From the NCBI RefSeq assembly GCF_029893965.1, contig NZ_JARXXP010000002.1, positions 558,001 through 622,000 of the forward strand: a DNA stretch of 64,000 nucleotides. Direction: 5' to 3'. The notes beneath the pieces are model-generated. The model was not told where the DNA came from and ran no database searches. It saw nothing but the letters and a program-made list of their open reading frames with translations. Position numbers and translations under genes: made by a program. Positions 1-7,632 of this stretch are shown here, one piece after another (the first letter of the stretch is position 1; each line of letters opens with the position of its first letter). The DNA comes from Paenibacillus sp. PastM-3. GTDB lineage: Bacteria > Bacillota > Bacilli > Paenibacillales > Paenibacillaceae.

Positions 1-123
1 GTACTCAGTATTATTATGAGAACTGCGAGAACCGGAGATCACGGCTCGTTCGGAGACGGCAAAATATTCGTGCTGCCGGTACAGGAAGCCTATACGATAA
101 GCAACGGTAAAAACCAACTGTAA
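1..123 (+). CDS. P-II family nitrogen regulatory protein, C-terminal fragment
   Basis: This is the last 40 codons of a gene that begins outside the window. The reading frame ends at the TAA at 121-123 and contains RTGDHGSFGDGKIFVLPV, which matches the P-II (GlnB/GlnK) C-terminal signature in which RTG..GDGKIFV precedes the final beta strand and IR/IS-TG tail. P-II proteins are trimeric cytosolic sensors of 2-oxoglutarate, ATP/ADP and, in many cases, glutamine, and they control ammonium transport and nitrogen enzymes. The T-loop is outside the window, so uridylylation or the exact subfamily cannot be judged. Its position in front of a hydrolase and facing a nitrile hydratase operon suggests a nitrogen-status role for the island (inference). 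Confidence 0.8.
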   Translation, partial: VLSIIMRTARTGDHGSFGDGKIFVLPVQEAYTISNGKNQL

Positions 124-178
124 TTCCTATAAATTCATACTTTAATACAATTATATGTCAGATTATCGGCCGTTTAGG

Positions 179-197
179 GTATAGTAATTTCCTATAC
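179..197. promoter_or_regulatory. inverted repeat upstream of the 308 hydrolase promoter
   Basis: GTATAG at 179-184 and CTATAC at 192-197 form perfect 6-bp arms around a 7-nt spacer. The repeat lies about 25 bp upstream of the candidate -35 box, a position suited to an activator. Which regulator binds, if any, is unknown. Confidence 0.35.
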
Positions 198-221
198 GTT
201 CAATAATTTGGCATATTTTCG

Positions 222-249
222 TTGACTGGCCTTTTATCTATTTTATAAT
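222..249 (+). promoter_or_regulatory. candidate sigma-A promoter for the 308 hydrolase
   Basis: TTGACT at 222-227 and TATAAT at 244-249 are separated by 16 nt, one short of the optimum. Transcription would start near 256, about 50 nt before the start codon. A good -35/-10 pair after the P-II stop codon means the hydrolase need not depend on read-through from the P-II gene. Confidence 0.6.
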
Positions 250-307
250 TAATTTAAATTCTTTTTACTCCCTTAAGCATTCCCAATCCAACCGGAGGTG
301 AGCGTTA

Positions 308-946
308 ATGAAATTAGGCCAAGAACACCTGCACCCCCAGCGTACGGCTTTAATTATTGTAGATGTACAAAATGATTTCTGTCATCCCGAAGGATCCTGC
401 GCACGCAGGGGCAGCGATGTCAGCGCCGTTCCTGTAATGATGCCGAACCTGCATGCTCTGCTGGACGGAGCGAGAGCACACGGCGTCCCGGTCATTTTCA
501 TCCAGACTTTCCACGAAGCGGCTACCGATTCAGCTTCCTGGACGCTCCGCTCGAACGGACGCAGCGGTGAAACATGCCGGACCGGAACATGGGGCGCAGA
601 CTTTTTCGAGGTATCTCCGGCGCCTGGAGAAATTATTGTCAACAAACATCGTTACAGCGCCTTTATCAACACCAGGCTGGACAGTGTGCTGCGTACGCTG
701 AATACCGAAACGATTGTAATGACAGGCGTGGCAACCAACGTGTGCGTAGAATCGACCGCCAGGGACGGCTATATGCTGGATTACAACGTCGCCTTTGTCA
801 AAGATGCCTGCGCCGCTTTTTCCAAGAAAGCGCATGACATGACGCTGGAGAACATTGATAACCACTTCGGAACGGTATTTGATAGCAATCAGATCGTCAA
901 CATATGGGAAGCTATAGCGGAAGCGGGCGCCCACAAGGTCAGTTAG
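308..946 (+). CDS. isochorismatase-fold cysteine hydrolase (amidohydrolase-like)
   Basis: The 212-residue protein belongs to the isochorismatase/nicotinamidase superfamily, cytosolic enzymes that hydrolyse C-N bonds of amides and ureides. The expected Asp-Lys-Cys triad is visible: Asp in IIVDVQNDFC (about residue 19), Lys in VNKHRYSAF (about residue 115) and the nucleophile Cys in GVATNVCVESTARDG (about residue 146). The last motif is typical of the RutB/biuret-hydrolase-like branch. A ribosome binding site (CCGGAGGTGAG) precedes the ATG at 308. It resembles the second hydrolase at 9377-10003 along its whole length, which suggests duplication. The substrate is unknown; hydrolysis of the amide made by the adjacent nitrile hydratase is an inference. 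True isochorismatase activity is unlikely because no siderophore genes are nearby. Confidence 0.88.
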   Translation: MKLGQEHLHPQRTALIIVDVQNDFCHPEGSCARRGSDVSAVPVMMPNLHALLDGARAHGVPVIFIQTFHEAATDSASWTLRSNGRSGETCRTGTWGADFFEVSPAPGEIIVNKHRYSAFINTRLDSVLRTLNTETIVMTGVATNVCVESTARDGYMLDYNVAFVKDACAAFSKKAHDMTLENIDNHFGTVFDSNQIVNIWEAIAEAGAHKVS

Positions 947-965
947 GACAAGCAGCAGTGTACAG

Positions 966-988
966 GCTCTCCTGCCGGGGAGCTTTTT
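966..988 (+). terminator. intrinsic terminator after the 308 hydrolase
   Basis: GCTCTCC (966-972) pairs with GGGGAGC (977-983) across a TGCC loop, with one U-G pair, followed by five T. It lies 20 nt after the hydrolase stop and before the MFS gene. Confidence 0.7.
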
Positions 989-1061
989 CTGTTTCGTATA
1001 ACCGCGGGATACCGCCAAAGACCCGCATGAATCAGCTTAGAAGAAGCCGGAGGAATACCTC

Positions 1062-2492
1062 TTGAAAAATAATACAAACCCGGTTACTCCCTACATTATC
1101 TGCGCAGGAGCCCTCCTGTCCAACTTATCGGCAGGGATGTTCAACGTGGCGCTGATCGACATCACCAATGACTTCGGACAGACGGTTCAGTCGGTGCAGT
1201 GGATGATCACCGTATATTTATTGACGATATCCGTTTGCCTGCCTTTAATGGGCCGGCTCGGGGATATGAAGGGCAAAAGAAACATCCATAACCTCGGTTA
1301 TCTCCTCTTTTCCGCAGGCAGTTTATTATGCGCCCTATCTCCAAACCTGGCCTGTCTGATTGTATTCAGAATCGTGCAGGGCGCCGGCGCGGCCATGTTT
1401 CAGTCCACAAACATGGCGCTCATAGTCTCCCTGTCCTCCCCGGAGCGCAGAGGACAGGCCCTGGGCCGCATAAGCACTTTTGTTGCTGTCGGAGCGATGA
1501 TCGGACCCAGCCTGGGCGGCGTGGTCGTCCAGTGGTTCTCCTGGCATATGAATTTCTGGCTGTTGGCGCTTTTCTCTTTCCTTATTTGGCTCGCGGCCCA
1601 GAACCTGATCCCAAAGGAGACGCCCGCCAACCGTTCTTTTGTTGACTGGACGGGCGCTTTGCTGTTCGGCACGGCGCTCAGCGGATTGATCATCGGCTTA
1701 AACCTGGGAAGCACCTGGGGCTGGAGCTCAGCTCCCATCATCTTTCTGCTCCTGTTTTCCCTCGCCTCGGGCGCTTGCTTTGGGTGGTGGAGCCTGTCGC
1801 CCAGATGGGCAAACAGTAGCCGGCCCCCCTTTATCCAGCTTGCCATATTCCGTTACAAGGGGGTTCTGCTCGGCATAGTCATCGCTGTCGTTTCGTACAT
1901 GGCCGTCTTCTCCGCACAGCTGGTTCTGCCTGTCTATCTGCGGAGCATCCTGAACGTAGAGCCGGCCTTGGCCGGACTGCTAATGATGGCTTATCCGGCC
2001 GCCCTGATTATCGCTTCACCGATAAGCGGCCGGTTATCCGATCGAATAGGCTCCTATCCGATCATATCCATCGGCATGGGAGGCATGATCGCTTCCCTCC
2101 TGCTGCTCAGTTTCATAACGGAAGGCACCAGCCTATCCTATATAGTCATATTTACCGTCGCGCTCGGCGCATCTATGGGCATGATCTCTTCCCCCAACAA
2201 CAGTATGACTATGGGCAGCGCGCCTTCCTCCTCCCTGGGATTCATCGGCAGCATGATCGCCCTGAGCCGCAATCTAGGAATGATCCTTGGCACAATTGCC
2301 GGCGGGGCCTTAATGGCTCCTTCAGGCAGCGTCCTGTCGGCTGCGCGGATCATTAACGGCTATGTATCGCCGGGCTTTGGCAAAGTATTTCTGCTGACCT
2401 CTTCCCTGGTCGCCGTAACTTACAGTCTGCTGCTCCTCTCCGTAAGACAGAGCAAGCCCAAAAATCCTCTTCACCGCAGAGGAAACATCTGA
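1062..2492 (+). CDS. MFS transporter, EmrB/QacA-like (DHA2 group)
   Basis: The 476-residue membrane protein has many hydrophobic segments spread along its length, consistent with 12-14 transmembrane helices. It carries MFS motif A between helices 2 and 3 (GRLGDMKGKRN) and a second copy in the middle (GRLSDRIGSYP). Such proteins are proton-driven exporters of drugs or metabolites in the cytoplasmic membrane. The start is TTG at 1062, chosen because GGAGGA lies 7-9 nt upstream and no ATG fits. It follows the hydrolase at 308 after a terminator, and it converges on the nitrile hydratase operon. Export of a toxic nitrile, amide or acid product is possible but unproven. Confidence 0.85.
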   Translation: MKNNTNPVTPYIICAGALLSNLSAGMFNVALIDITNDFGQTVQSVQWMITVYLLTISVCLPLMGRLGDMKGKRNIHNLGYLLFSAGSLLCALSPNLACLIVFRIVQGAGAAMFQSTNMALIVSLSSPERRGQALGRISTFVAVGAMIGPSLGGVVVQWFSWHMNFWLLALFSFLIWLAAQNLIPKETPANRSFVDWTGALLFGTALSGLIIGLNLGSTWGWSSAPIIFLLLFSLASGACFGWWSLSPRWANSSRPPFIQLAIFRYKGVLLGIVIAVVSYMAVFSAQLVLPVYLRSILNVEPALAGLLMMAYPAALIIASPISGRLSDRIGSYPIISIGMGGMIASLLLLSFITEGTSLSYIVIFTVALGASMGMISSPNNSMTMGSAPSSSLGFIGSMIALSRNLGMILGTIAGGALMAPSGSVLSAARIINGYVSPGFGKVFLLTSSLVAVTYSLLLLSVRQSKPKNPLHRRGNI

Positions 2493-2558
2493 TTCTTCTC
2501 TTCCGCCATTACTGCTGACTTTGCAGCTTTCGGGACAACTTTGCGGCTAAACCCCAAT

Positions 2559-2606
2559 AAGAACGCCACTCCTCTCGCTGATAGAAGCGGGAGAGACAGC
2601 GTTCTT
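2559..2606 (+). terminator. large hairpin after the MFS gene
   Basis: AAGAACGC (2559-2566) pairs with GCGTTCTT (2599-2606), with an inner CCTCTCGC/GCGGGAGAG stem. No clear T tract follows, so it may act as a weak terminator or a 3'-end stabiliser of the MFS transcript. Confidence 0.5.
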
Positions 2607-2645
2607 CCAAAAATCACAGACGTTTTAACTCATTCCCCGGATAAC

Positions 2646-2687
2646 AAAAAAGGGCGCCGCGCAACTTGTTACGGTTGCGGAGCACCC
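2646..2687 (-). terminator. intrinsic terminator of the nitrile hydratase operon
   Basis: On the minus strand a G+C-rich stem (GTTGCG with CGCAAC, extended by GGGCGCC-type pairing with small mismatches) is followed by six T (2646-2651). It lies about 20 nt after the Ni/Co permease stop and ends the nine-gene operon. Confidence 0.75.
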
Positions 2688-2707
2688 ATTTAGCAGCTGC
2701 GGGAGAA

Positions 2708-3727
2708 CTAAGCCTCAGCCCGCTTCTTGCTCTTCATTGCTTTCCAGGCCGACAGCGAGATGATCCAGGCTCCTATAAACAGCGCCACAAGCACGTATCC
2801 AGAATTGCCGAAGTCTATATTCTGAATCCACTGTGAAACCGGAGACTGCAAAGGGAGCGGTTTCGATACGATTTTGACCAGCTCCACCAGCCCAACAGAC
2901 AGGGCGGCCATTACAGATATGGCTGTAACGGTCATATTGTAATACAGCTTGCGGATCGGATCGGAGAAGGCCCAACGGTAAGCGGTTGTCATAAACATAC
3001 CATCGGCCGTATCCATCAGGCTCATTCCGGCCGCGAACAAAAAAGGAAGCGAGAGTATCCCCCACAGCGGAATTTCGTTGTGTACAGCCCCTGCGGAAAT
3101 GGCCAGCAGTCCAATTTCTGTAGCCGTATCAAAGCCGAGACCGAACAAAAAACCTATAGGATACACCTGCCAGCTGTGATTTATGAACCGGAACAGCGGT
3201 TTGATGAACCGGGTAATCATTCCATGCGAATGCGATAGTTCATCAAGCTGGCCGGCCTGGTAACAGCCTTTGCGCGCCTTGCGGTAAACCCGGACCATAT
3301 GGAGCAAAATCAGCAGGTTGACGATGCCGATCAAGATCAGAAATGCGCTCAGCACCGCAGAACCGACCACCCCGCTTATTCTTTGCAGCTGGGGCATTTC
3401 CTCCTGTACCCATTGAAAGGAGAATATGACCGCGAGCACCAAGAGAAACACGACCGACGAATGGCCCAGCGCAAAATAAAAGCCTACACCGAGCGGATTC
3501 CTCCGCTGCTGAACCAGCTTCCTGACCGTATTGTCGATAGCGGCGATATGGTCAAGATCAAAAGCATGCCTGAGTCCCAGCGTGTAGGCAAGCAGGCCAA
3601 GCCCCCAGAAGGCAGGGTCGGCCCGAATTCCCGCCAGCAGGCCGGTAATTCCCGCGATATGCAGGATGATGATCACAATGAAATATCCGGCCCAATTCCT
3701 TCTTGCTCTCCAAACCTTTTCAAGCAA
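2708..3727 (-). CDS. nickel/cobalt permease, NiCoT family (NhlF-like)
   Basis: The 339-residue polytopic membrane protein imports Ni2+ or Co2+. It carries the NiCoT signature HAFDLDHIAAIDN (about residues 54-66), whose His and Asp residues bind the metal, and a second conserved segment FGLGFDTATEIGLL (about residues 194-207). About eight membrane helices are apparent. As the last gene of the nitrile hydratase operon it most likely supplies cobalt to the enzyme, as NhlF does in Rhodococcus rhodochrous J1. The start is a TTG at 3727 behind a GGGGGAGG site with short spacing, so the exact start is somewhat uncertain. Metal preference is inferred from the Co-type hydratase motif, not from the permease itself. 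Confidence 0.92.
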   Translation of the reverse strand: MLEKVWRARRNWAGYFIVIIILHIAGITGLLAGIRADPAFWGLGLLAYTLGLRHAFDLDHIAAIDNTVRKLVQQRRNPLGVGFYFALGHSSVVFLLVLAVIFSFQWVQEEMPQLQRISGVVGSAVLSAFLILIGIVNLLILLHMVRVYRKARKGCYQAGQLDELSHSHGMITRFIKPLFRFINHSWQVYPIGFLFGLGFDTATEIGLLAISAGAVHNEIPLWGILSLPFLFAAGMSLMDTADGMFMTTAYRWAFSDPIRKLYYNMTVTAISVMAALSVGLVELVKIVSKPLPLQSPVSQWIQNIDFGNSGYVLVALFIGAWIISLSAWKAMKSKKRAEA

Positions 3728-3757
3728 AGCGTCCTCCCCCTTACGCGCGAGGCGGCA

Positions 3758-4111
3758 TCAGCAGATATGATGCCTTTCCCCTGTTGCGAATTCGTCGGTT
3801 CTGGTCTGAAGCTGCTCCTCTGTCAACACACGGTTGCCGAGCAGCATCTTTTCCAGCGCCTGAATCCATAGCTGATAATAATCGGATACTCCGTCTCTTT
3901 CAGGATTATTCCGGTCGGCCCCGCCAATCTCCTCGACAAATTTCCCGTTGAATTCCTTCCAGGGATAGACCCCCTTCTCGGTCATCAGCACTGCTATGGC
4001 AAAAGCTCTGCCTTCCCAGGGAGTCCGGAATACAAGCTCCCCGTTATCACGGGGTAGCTGCATGGATTCCTGAATCGAGCTGATTAACGCTTTGGATTGC
4101 TCGCTCATCAT
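3758..4111 (-). CDS. nitrile hydratase accessory protein (beta-subunit N-terminus homologue)
   Basis: The 117-residue protein resembles the N-terminal helical part of nitrile hydratase beta: FRTPWEGRAFAIAVLM and YYQLWIQALEKMLL correspond to [13 protein letters not shown] and [13 protein letters not shown] of the adjacent beta subunit. Proteins of this type (P14K, NhlE, NhhG) load cobalt into the alpha subunit and help oxidise the cysteine ligands, in some systems by swapping alpha subunits between complexes. The C-terminus ends in HHIC, a possible metal-handling tail. A GGAGGATACC site precedes the ATG pair at 4111. It lies 11 nt after a binding-protein gene and 30 nt before the Ni/Co permease, so it is in the same operon. 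Confidence 0.85.
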   Translation of the reverse strand: MMSEQSKALISSIQESMQLPRDNGELVFRTPWEGRAFAIAVLMTEKGVYPWKEFNGKFVEEIGGADRNNPERDGVSDYYQLWIQALEKMLLGNRVLTEEQLQTRTDEFATGERHHIC

Positions 4112-4122
4112 GGTATCCTCCT

Positions 4123-5142
4123 CTATTGCGCCGCATCGACGTAACTGTTATCCAGGATGTCTGCGGGCTTCACATTTTTGGCAGCCGGATTGGTCGTGCT
4201 GGCCAATTCATCAAGCAGGAACTGGATTTCGCTTTCCGGAACATGCAGATCTGTCGGCCAATACGATTTGAAATACTCGTAAGCACGATCCAGCGCATCC
4301 TGATCGGTCACCTTTGTCCAGGTGGACAAGGCGGACAGTGTCGCTTCCTTATCCGTTTTGGCACGCTCGCTTGCAGCCGCATAGGCTTTATAGAAATTCT
4401 CGATCACTTCAGGGTGCTCCTCCGCATAAGGCCGATGAACGGCACCGACCATATAAAGTCCTTTGATCCCTTCCAGATCGCTCATCGTAGCCAGATTATG
4501 CAGGCCCATTTCATCAGCCTGGAAAGACATCGGCGGCACAAGCAGCGTGGCCTCTACCTTGCCTTCGCTAACCGCAGCCAGCCCCGTATTGCCAATATAC
4601 AGGATCGGCACGTCTTTGCGGGGTTCGAGTCCCAGCGACTCGGTTAAAGTCAGCACTGCGTATTCCGGGTTGGAGCCTGGAGCAGATACGCCAACAACCT
4701 TGCCTTTCAAATCTTCGAGTTTATCAATATTTTTCGCATACAGCATAAAAGGAATACTGCCGATGGTACCTACCAGCTTGACTTTGTCGCTCTTGACTGC
4801 CGCATCGACAACATTCCCGCCGCCGAATGCAATCGGCACATCGCCGGTAATGACTCCCGCCGTCGTCGCCGCCACATCAAGGGAGACCAGCTTCACCTTC
4901 AAGCCGTAATCGGCCCACATGTTCTCTTCCTGGGCCAGATACATCGGACCGTATGCAATGCCGGAAGCCGCAATCGCTACGGTAACTTCCGTAAGTTCCT
5001 GCGACTCCGCCGGCACGGCAGAGGCTGAGGCCGGAGCCGCACCGGAGCCTGCCGAATTATTATTGGCTCCGCAGCCTGTTAGCGCGATACCCGAAACGAA
5101 CATAAGGATCAACCAACGCCGGCCGCTAAATTTCCTTTTCAT
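4123..5142 (-). CDS. ABC transporter substrate-binding lipoprotein, SsuA/NMT1-like (second copy)
   Basis: The 339-residue protein begins with a lipoprotein signal peptide ending in the lipobox LTGC, so it is exported and anchored through that Cys. The mature part resembles binding proteins for nitrate, taurine, sulfonates and pyrimidines: ASGIAYGPMYLAQEENMW at the start of domain 1, then VSLDVAATTAGVITGDVPIAF. The start at 5142 is chosen over an upstream in-frame codon at 5298 because GGGGAG directly precedes it and a signal peptide follows. It is clearly paralogous to the protein at 6548-7600, with near-identical C-terminal halves (LSTWTKVTDQD, DRAYEYFK, NVKPADI). Two binding proteins share a single permease and ATPase. 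The ligand is unknown. Confidence 0.88.
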   Translation of the reverse strand: MKRKFSGRRWLILMFVSGIALTGCGANNNSAGSGAAPASASAVPAESQELTEVTVAIAASGIAYGPMYLAQEENMWADYGLKVKLVSLDVAATTAGVITGDVPIAFGGGNVVDAAVKSDKVKLVGTIGSIPFMLYAKNIDKLEDLKGKVVGVSAPGSNPEYAVLTLTESLGLEPRKDVPILYIGNTGLAAVSEGKVEATLLVPPMSFQADEMGLHNLATMSDLEGIKGLYMVGAVHRPYAEEHPEVIENFYKAYAAASERAKTDKEATLSALSTWTKVTDQDALDRAYEYFKSYWPTDLHVPESEIQFLLDELASTTNPAAKNVKPADILDNSYVDAAQ

Positions 5143-5171
5143 AATCTCCCCGCCCCCTGTATATCTGTGTT

Positions 5172-5804
5172 TTATCTGGCCACTCCAATCATGGAATCGC
5201 GGCTGATCAGCGCGGCCAATTCCTCTTCGCTCAGATGCTCCGTTCCGGGCGGACGCTCCGGCATCACGAGATACCGCACTTCCGCATTGCTGTCCCATAC
5301 ACGGATCTCGGTGTCTTCCCCGAGCTCCAGCCCGAATTCCTGCAGCACGCTACGCGGATCAATCACAACTCTGGAGCGGTAAGCCGTGCTTTTGTACCAA
5401 GTCGGAGGCAGACCGAGAAGGGCCCACGGATAACAGGAACAGAGGGTGCAGACAACCACATTGTGAATGCCCGGCTTGTTCTCCAGCACAATCAGCTCGC
5501 TCTCCAGATTAAGCTCGGCGGCCGCTTTTTTTCCGTTCTCCAGCAGCCGCTGCTTGAATTCAGGATCGGTCCAAGCCTTGGCTACCAGCTTCGCGCCGTG
5601 CATCGGTCCCACATCGGTGGAATAATACCGGATCAGCTCATCGATCTCCTGCATGGAGATCAGTCCTTTCTCAATCAGGAGCGATTCGATCGCCATCGTC
5701 CGCAGCTCTTCAAATGAATCGGAGACCGTATGCGGGTGGTCATGGTCATGGTGATGTCCATGATCGTGGTCATGGCTGTGATCATGGGTATGTGCGGCAG
5801 TCAT
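5172..5804 (-). CDS. nthA: nitrile hydratase alpha subunit, cobalt type, His-rich N-terminus
   Basis: The 210-residue catalytic subunit hydrates R-CN to R-CONH2. The metal site [10 protein letters not shown] (about residues 116-125) has the CTLCSC form found in cobalt enzymes; iron enzymes have CSLCSC. The two outer-sphere cysteines of this motif are oxidised to sulfinic and sulfenic acids in known enzymes. Further family motifs are IGPM-type [33 protein letters not shown] and SRDSMIGV near the end. The first 25 residues hold twelve histidines alternating with aspartate, an extension absent from classical alpha subunits and probably metal-binding (inference). The gene overlaps the beta stop by one base (TAATG), in the beta-alpha order common for Co-type enzymes. 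Thiocyanate hydrolase is the main alternative but has a split beta. Confidence 0.95.
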   Translation of the reverse strand: MTAAHTHDHSHDHDHGHHHDHDHPHTVSDSFEELRTMAIESLLIEKGLISMQEIDELIRYYSTDVGPMHGAKLVAKAWTDPEFKQRLLENGKKAAAELNLESELIVLENKPGIHNVVVCTLCSCYPWALLGLPPTWYKSTAYRSRVVIDPRSVLQEFGLELGEDTEIRVWDSNAEVRYLVMPERPPGTEHLSEEELAALISRDSMIGVAR

Positions 5805-6514
5805 TATATTTCAGCCTCCTCAAGGTCCAAATAATCTTCCCACAGTTCAATGTACAACTTGTCATTCGGGGAGGCGTCTTCTCCCCATAAATGCTGCGCT
5901 TCAAAACATACCCGGTAAACCGGCTGGTATAGATCAACTCCTTCATGGACCTTCGCATCCGGCAAGGTATAGAGGCCGTGAATGGCATCGACAACCCCCG
6001 TTTTCCCCCGGATGTAACGCGGAATGCGCGTATGACCGAGCGGCGACATCTGCTTCGCCCTTACAACCATCCCCGGGGAAAACTTCGGCTCGGTAAATTC
6101 CTCCCGCGTAGCCGCTCCCGACCTGGGAGTGAGCGCCGTTCTTCTCTGCACAGAGGGCAGCAGCGGCTGCACACGGCGGTAATCTTTCAAATGCGGCTCC
6201 GGAATCGAACCCTCCGCGAGCTGTTCCATCCTGGCGCGCAGCTCCTCTTCGGTAAGTACGCCTTTTTCGATCAGCAGCGATTCGGTCCGCAGCAGCCAGA
6301 TCTGATAATAGCTTGAGCCCATATAATACACAGGGTTCACGCGTTCGATGGCATGCCGCGTTTCATCCAGAACCCACACCTTGTGTTTGCCCCGGATCAG
6401 CGTCTGCATCGCGAACAAATGTCCTTGCCACGGTTCATGAAAGACCGGCTCGTTCTCATCCCGTATCACAGGCCCCAAGCCATCCGTTCCGCCAACATCA
6501 TAGACTCCGTTCAT
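5804..6514 (-). CDS. nthB: nitrile hydratase beta subunit
   Basis: The 236-residue subunit pairs with NthA to form the active alpha-beta unit. It begins with the family signature [15 protein letters not shown], has the helical N-terminal domain (about 1-110) and an SH3-like C-terminal domain with [17 protein letters not shown] (about 158-174) and [19 protein letters not shown] near the end. The GHTR-PRY motif supplies the arginine that contacts the oxidised cysteines of alpha. The size is usual for a full fused beta, which argues against the split subunits of thiocyanate hydrolase. It lies 33 nt after a binding-protein gene and shares one base with nthA, so translation is probably coupled. 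Confidence 0.95.
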   Translation of the reverse strand: MNGVYDVGGTDGLGPVIRDENEPVFHEPWQGHLFAMQTLIRGKHKVWVLDETRHAIERVNPVYYMGSSYYQIWLLRTESLLIEKGVLTEEELRARMEQLAEGSIPEPHLKDYRRVQPLLPSVQRRTALTPRSGAATREEFTEPKFSPGMVVRAKQMSPLGHTRIPRYIRGKTGVVDAIHGLYTLPDAKVHEGVDLYQPVYRVCFEAQHLWGEDASPNDKLYIELWEDYLDLEEAEI

Positions 6515-6547
6515 CTGACACGCTCCTTTATATCTTGAAATTGCCGA

Positions 6548-7600
6548 TTATTGCACAGCATCCGCATATTGATCTACCATAATGTCTGCAGGTTTCACAT
6601 TTTTGGCATCCGGGTTAGTGGAATTTCCCAATTCATCCAGCAGGAACTGCACTTCTTCCTCGGGAACATGGAAGTCGGTCGGCCAATATTCCTTGAAATA
6701 CTCATAAGCCCGGTCAAGCGAATCCTGATCTGTCACTTTCGTCCAAGTGGACAGGGCCGCCATAGTCTTTTCCTTTTCCGTCTGTGTCAGCTTGCTCGCT
6801 TCGGCATAAGCCTTGAAGAAATTCTCAACCACCCCGGGGTTCTTCTCGGCAAACGGCACGTTTACACCGCCAATCATATAATCCCCCTGGATTCCATCGA
6901 GCTCACTTAATGTAGCCAGTTTAGTCAGTCCCATTTCTTCCGCCTGGAAGGACATGGGGGGAACGAGCAGGCCGGCAGTCACCTTGCCTTCGCTGATTGT
7001 AGGCAGAATCGAGGCGCCTACGTACAGCACTTCCACATCCTTGCCGGGCGTCAGGCCGGCCGATCTCAGCATCGTGAGCATGGCGTACTCATTATTCCCG
7101 CCCGGAGCGGAAGCTCCAACGATCTTCCCTTTCAGCTGGTCGATCGAATCAATCCCTTTGGCGTACAGCATATAAGGAATGGAACCGATTGTGCCTCCGA
7201 TTTTTACATTTTGCGACTTGATCGCCGCATCGACCACATTGGCTCCCGAGAAGGCGATCGGCACCTGGCCAGTAATCAGACCGGCTGTAATGGCCGAAAC
7301 GTCAAGCGACACCAGATTGACCTTCAAGCCGTATTTCGCCCAAATATCCTCTTCTTGGGCCAGATACATCGGACCGTAAGCGATCCCGGATGCGGTCATG
7401 GCCACAGTGATTTCGGTAAGCTTCTGAGGCGCGTTCTGACCAGCGGCTTCCGCCTCCGCAGTAGAAGCGGCAGCGTTCGCCGCCCCTGCTGCAGAGGAAT
7501 TCGCCGCAGCATCGGAAGGCGTATTGTTCGCTCCACAGCCTGTAATCGCAATAATAAAAAGAAGCAGCAGTATGATGACCCCTTTATTTCTCTGTTTCAT
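6548..7600 (-). CDS. ABC transporter substrate-binding lipoprotein, SsuA/NMT1-like (first copy)
   Basis: The 350-residue lipoprotein has a signal peptide with lipobox ITGC at about residue 22, a low-complexity Ala/Ser/Glu linker, then a type-II periplasmic-binding fold beginning with MTASGIAYGPMYLAQEED. It belongs to the family that binds nitrate, taurine, alkanesulfonates or thiamine pyrimidine precursors. It lies 32 nt after the ATPase gene and is the natural partner of the 7633-9282 transporter. The paralogue at 4123-5142 shares long blocks such as STWTKVTDQD and EYWPTDFHVP/SYWPTDLHVP, pointing to a fairly recent duplication inside the operon. The ligand is probably a small nitrile or amide judging by neighbours, which is inference. 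Confidence 0.88.
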   Translation of the reverse strand: MKQRNKGVIILLLLFIIAITGCGANNTPSDAAANSSAAGAANAAASTAEAEAAGQNAPQKLTEITVAMTASGIAYGPMYLAQEEDIWAKYGLKVNLVSLDVSAITAGLITGQVPIAFSGANVVDAAIKSQNVKIGGTIGSIPYMLYAKGIDSIDQLKGKIVGASAPGGNNEYAMLTMLRSAGLTPGKDVEVLYVGASILPTISEGKVTAGLLVPPMSFQAEEMGLTKLATLSELDGIQGDYMIGGVNVPFAEKNPGVVENFFKAYAEASKLTQTEKEKTMAALSTWTKVTDQDSLDRAYEYFKEYWPTDFHVPEEEVQFLLDELGNSTNPDAKNVKPADIMVDQYADAVQ

Positions 7601-7632
7601 GAAATACCCAACCTTTCATTACTGTTATTTGG

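Noticed and set aside
4610..4640. tRNA T-arm-like sequence GGTTCGAGTCCC
   Set aside because: It lies within the coding sequence of the second binding protein, and no acceptor or anticodon stem can be formed around it.
4123..6514. Thiocyanate hydrolase instead of nitrile hydratase
   Set aside because: That enzyme has separate small subunits matching the two halves of nitrile hydratase beta. Here beta is a full fused chain of 236 residues, and the extra 117-residue protein matches the accessory family.
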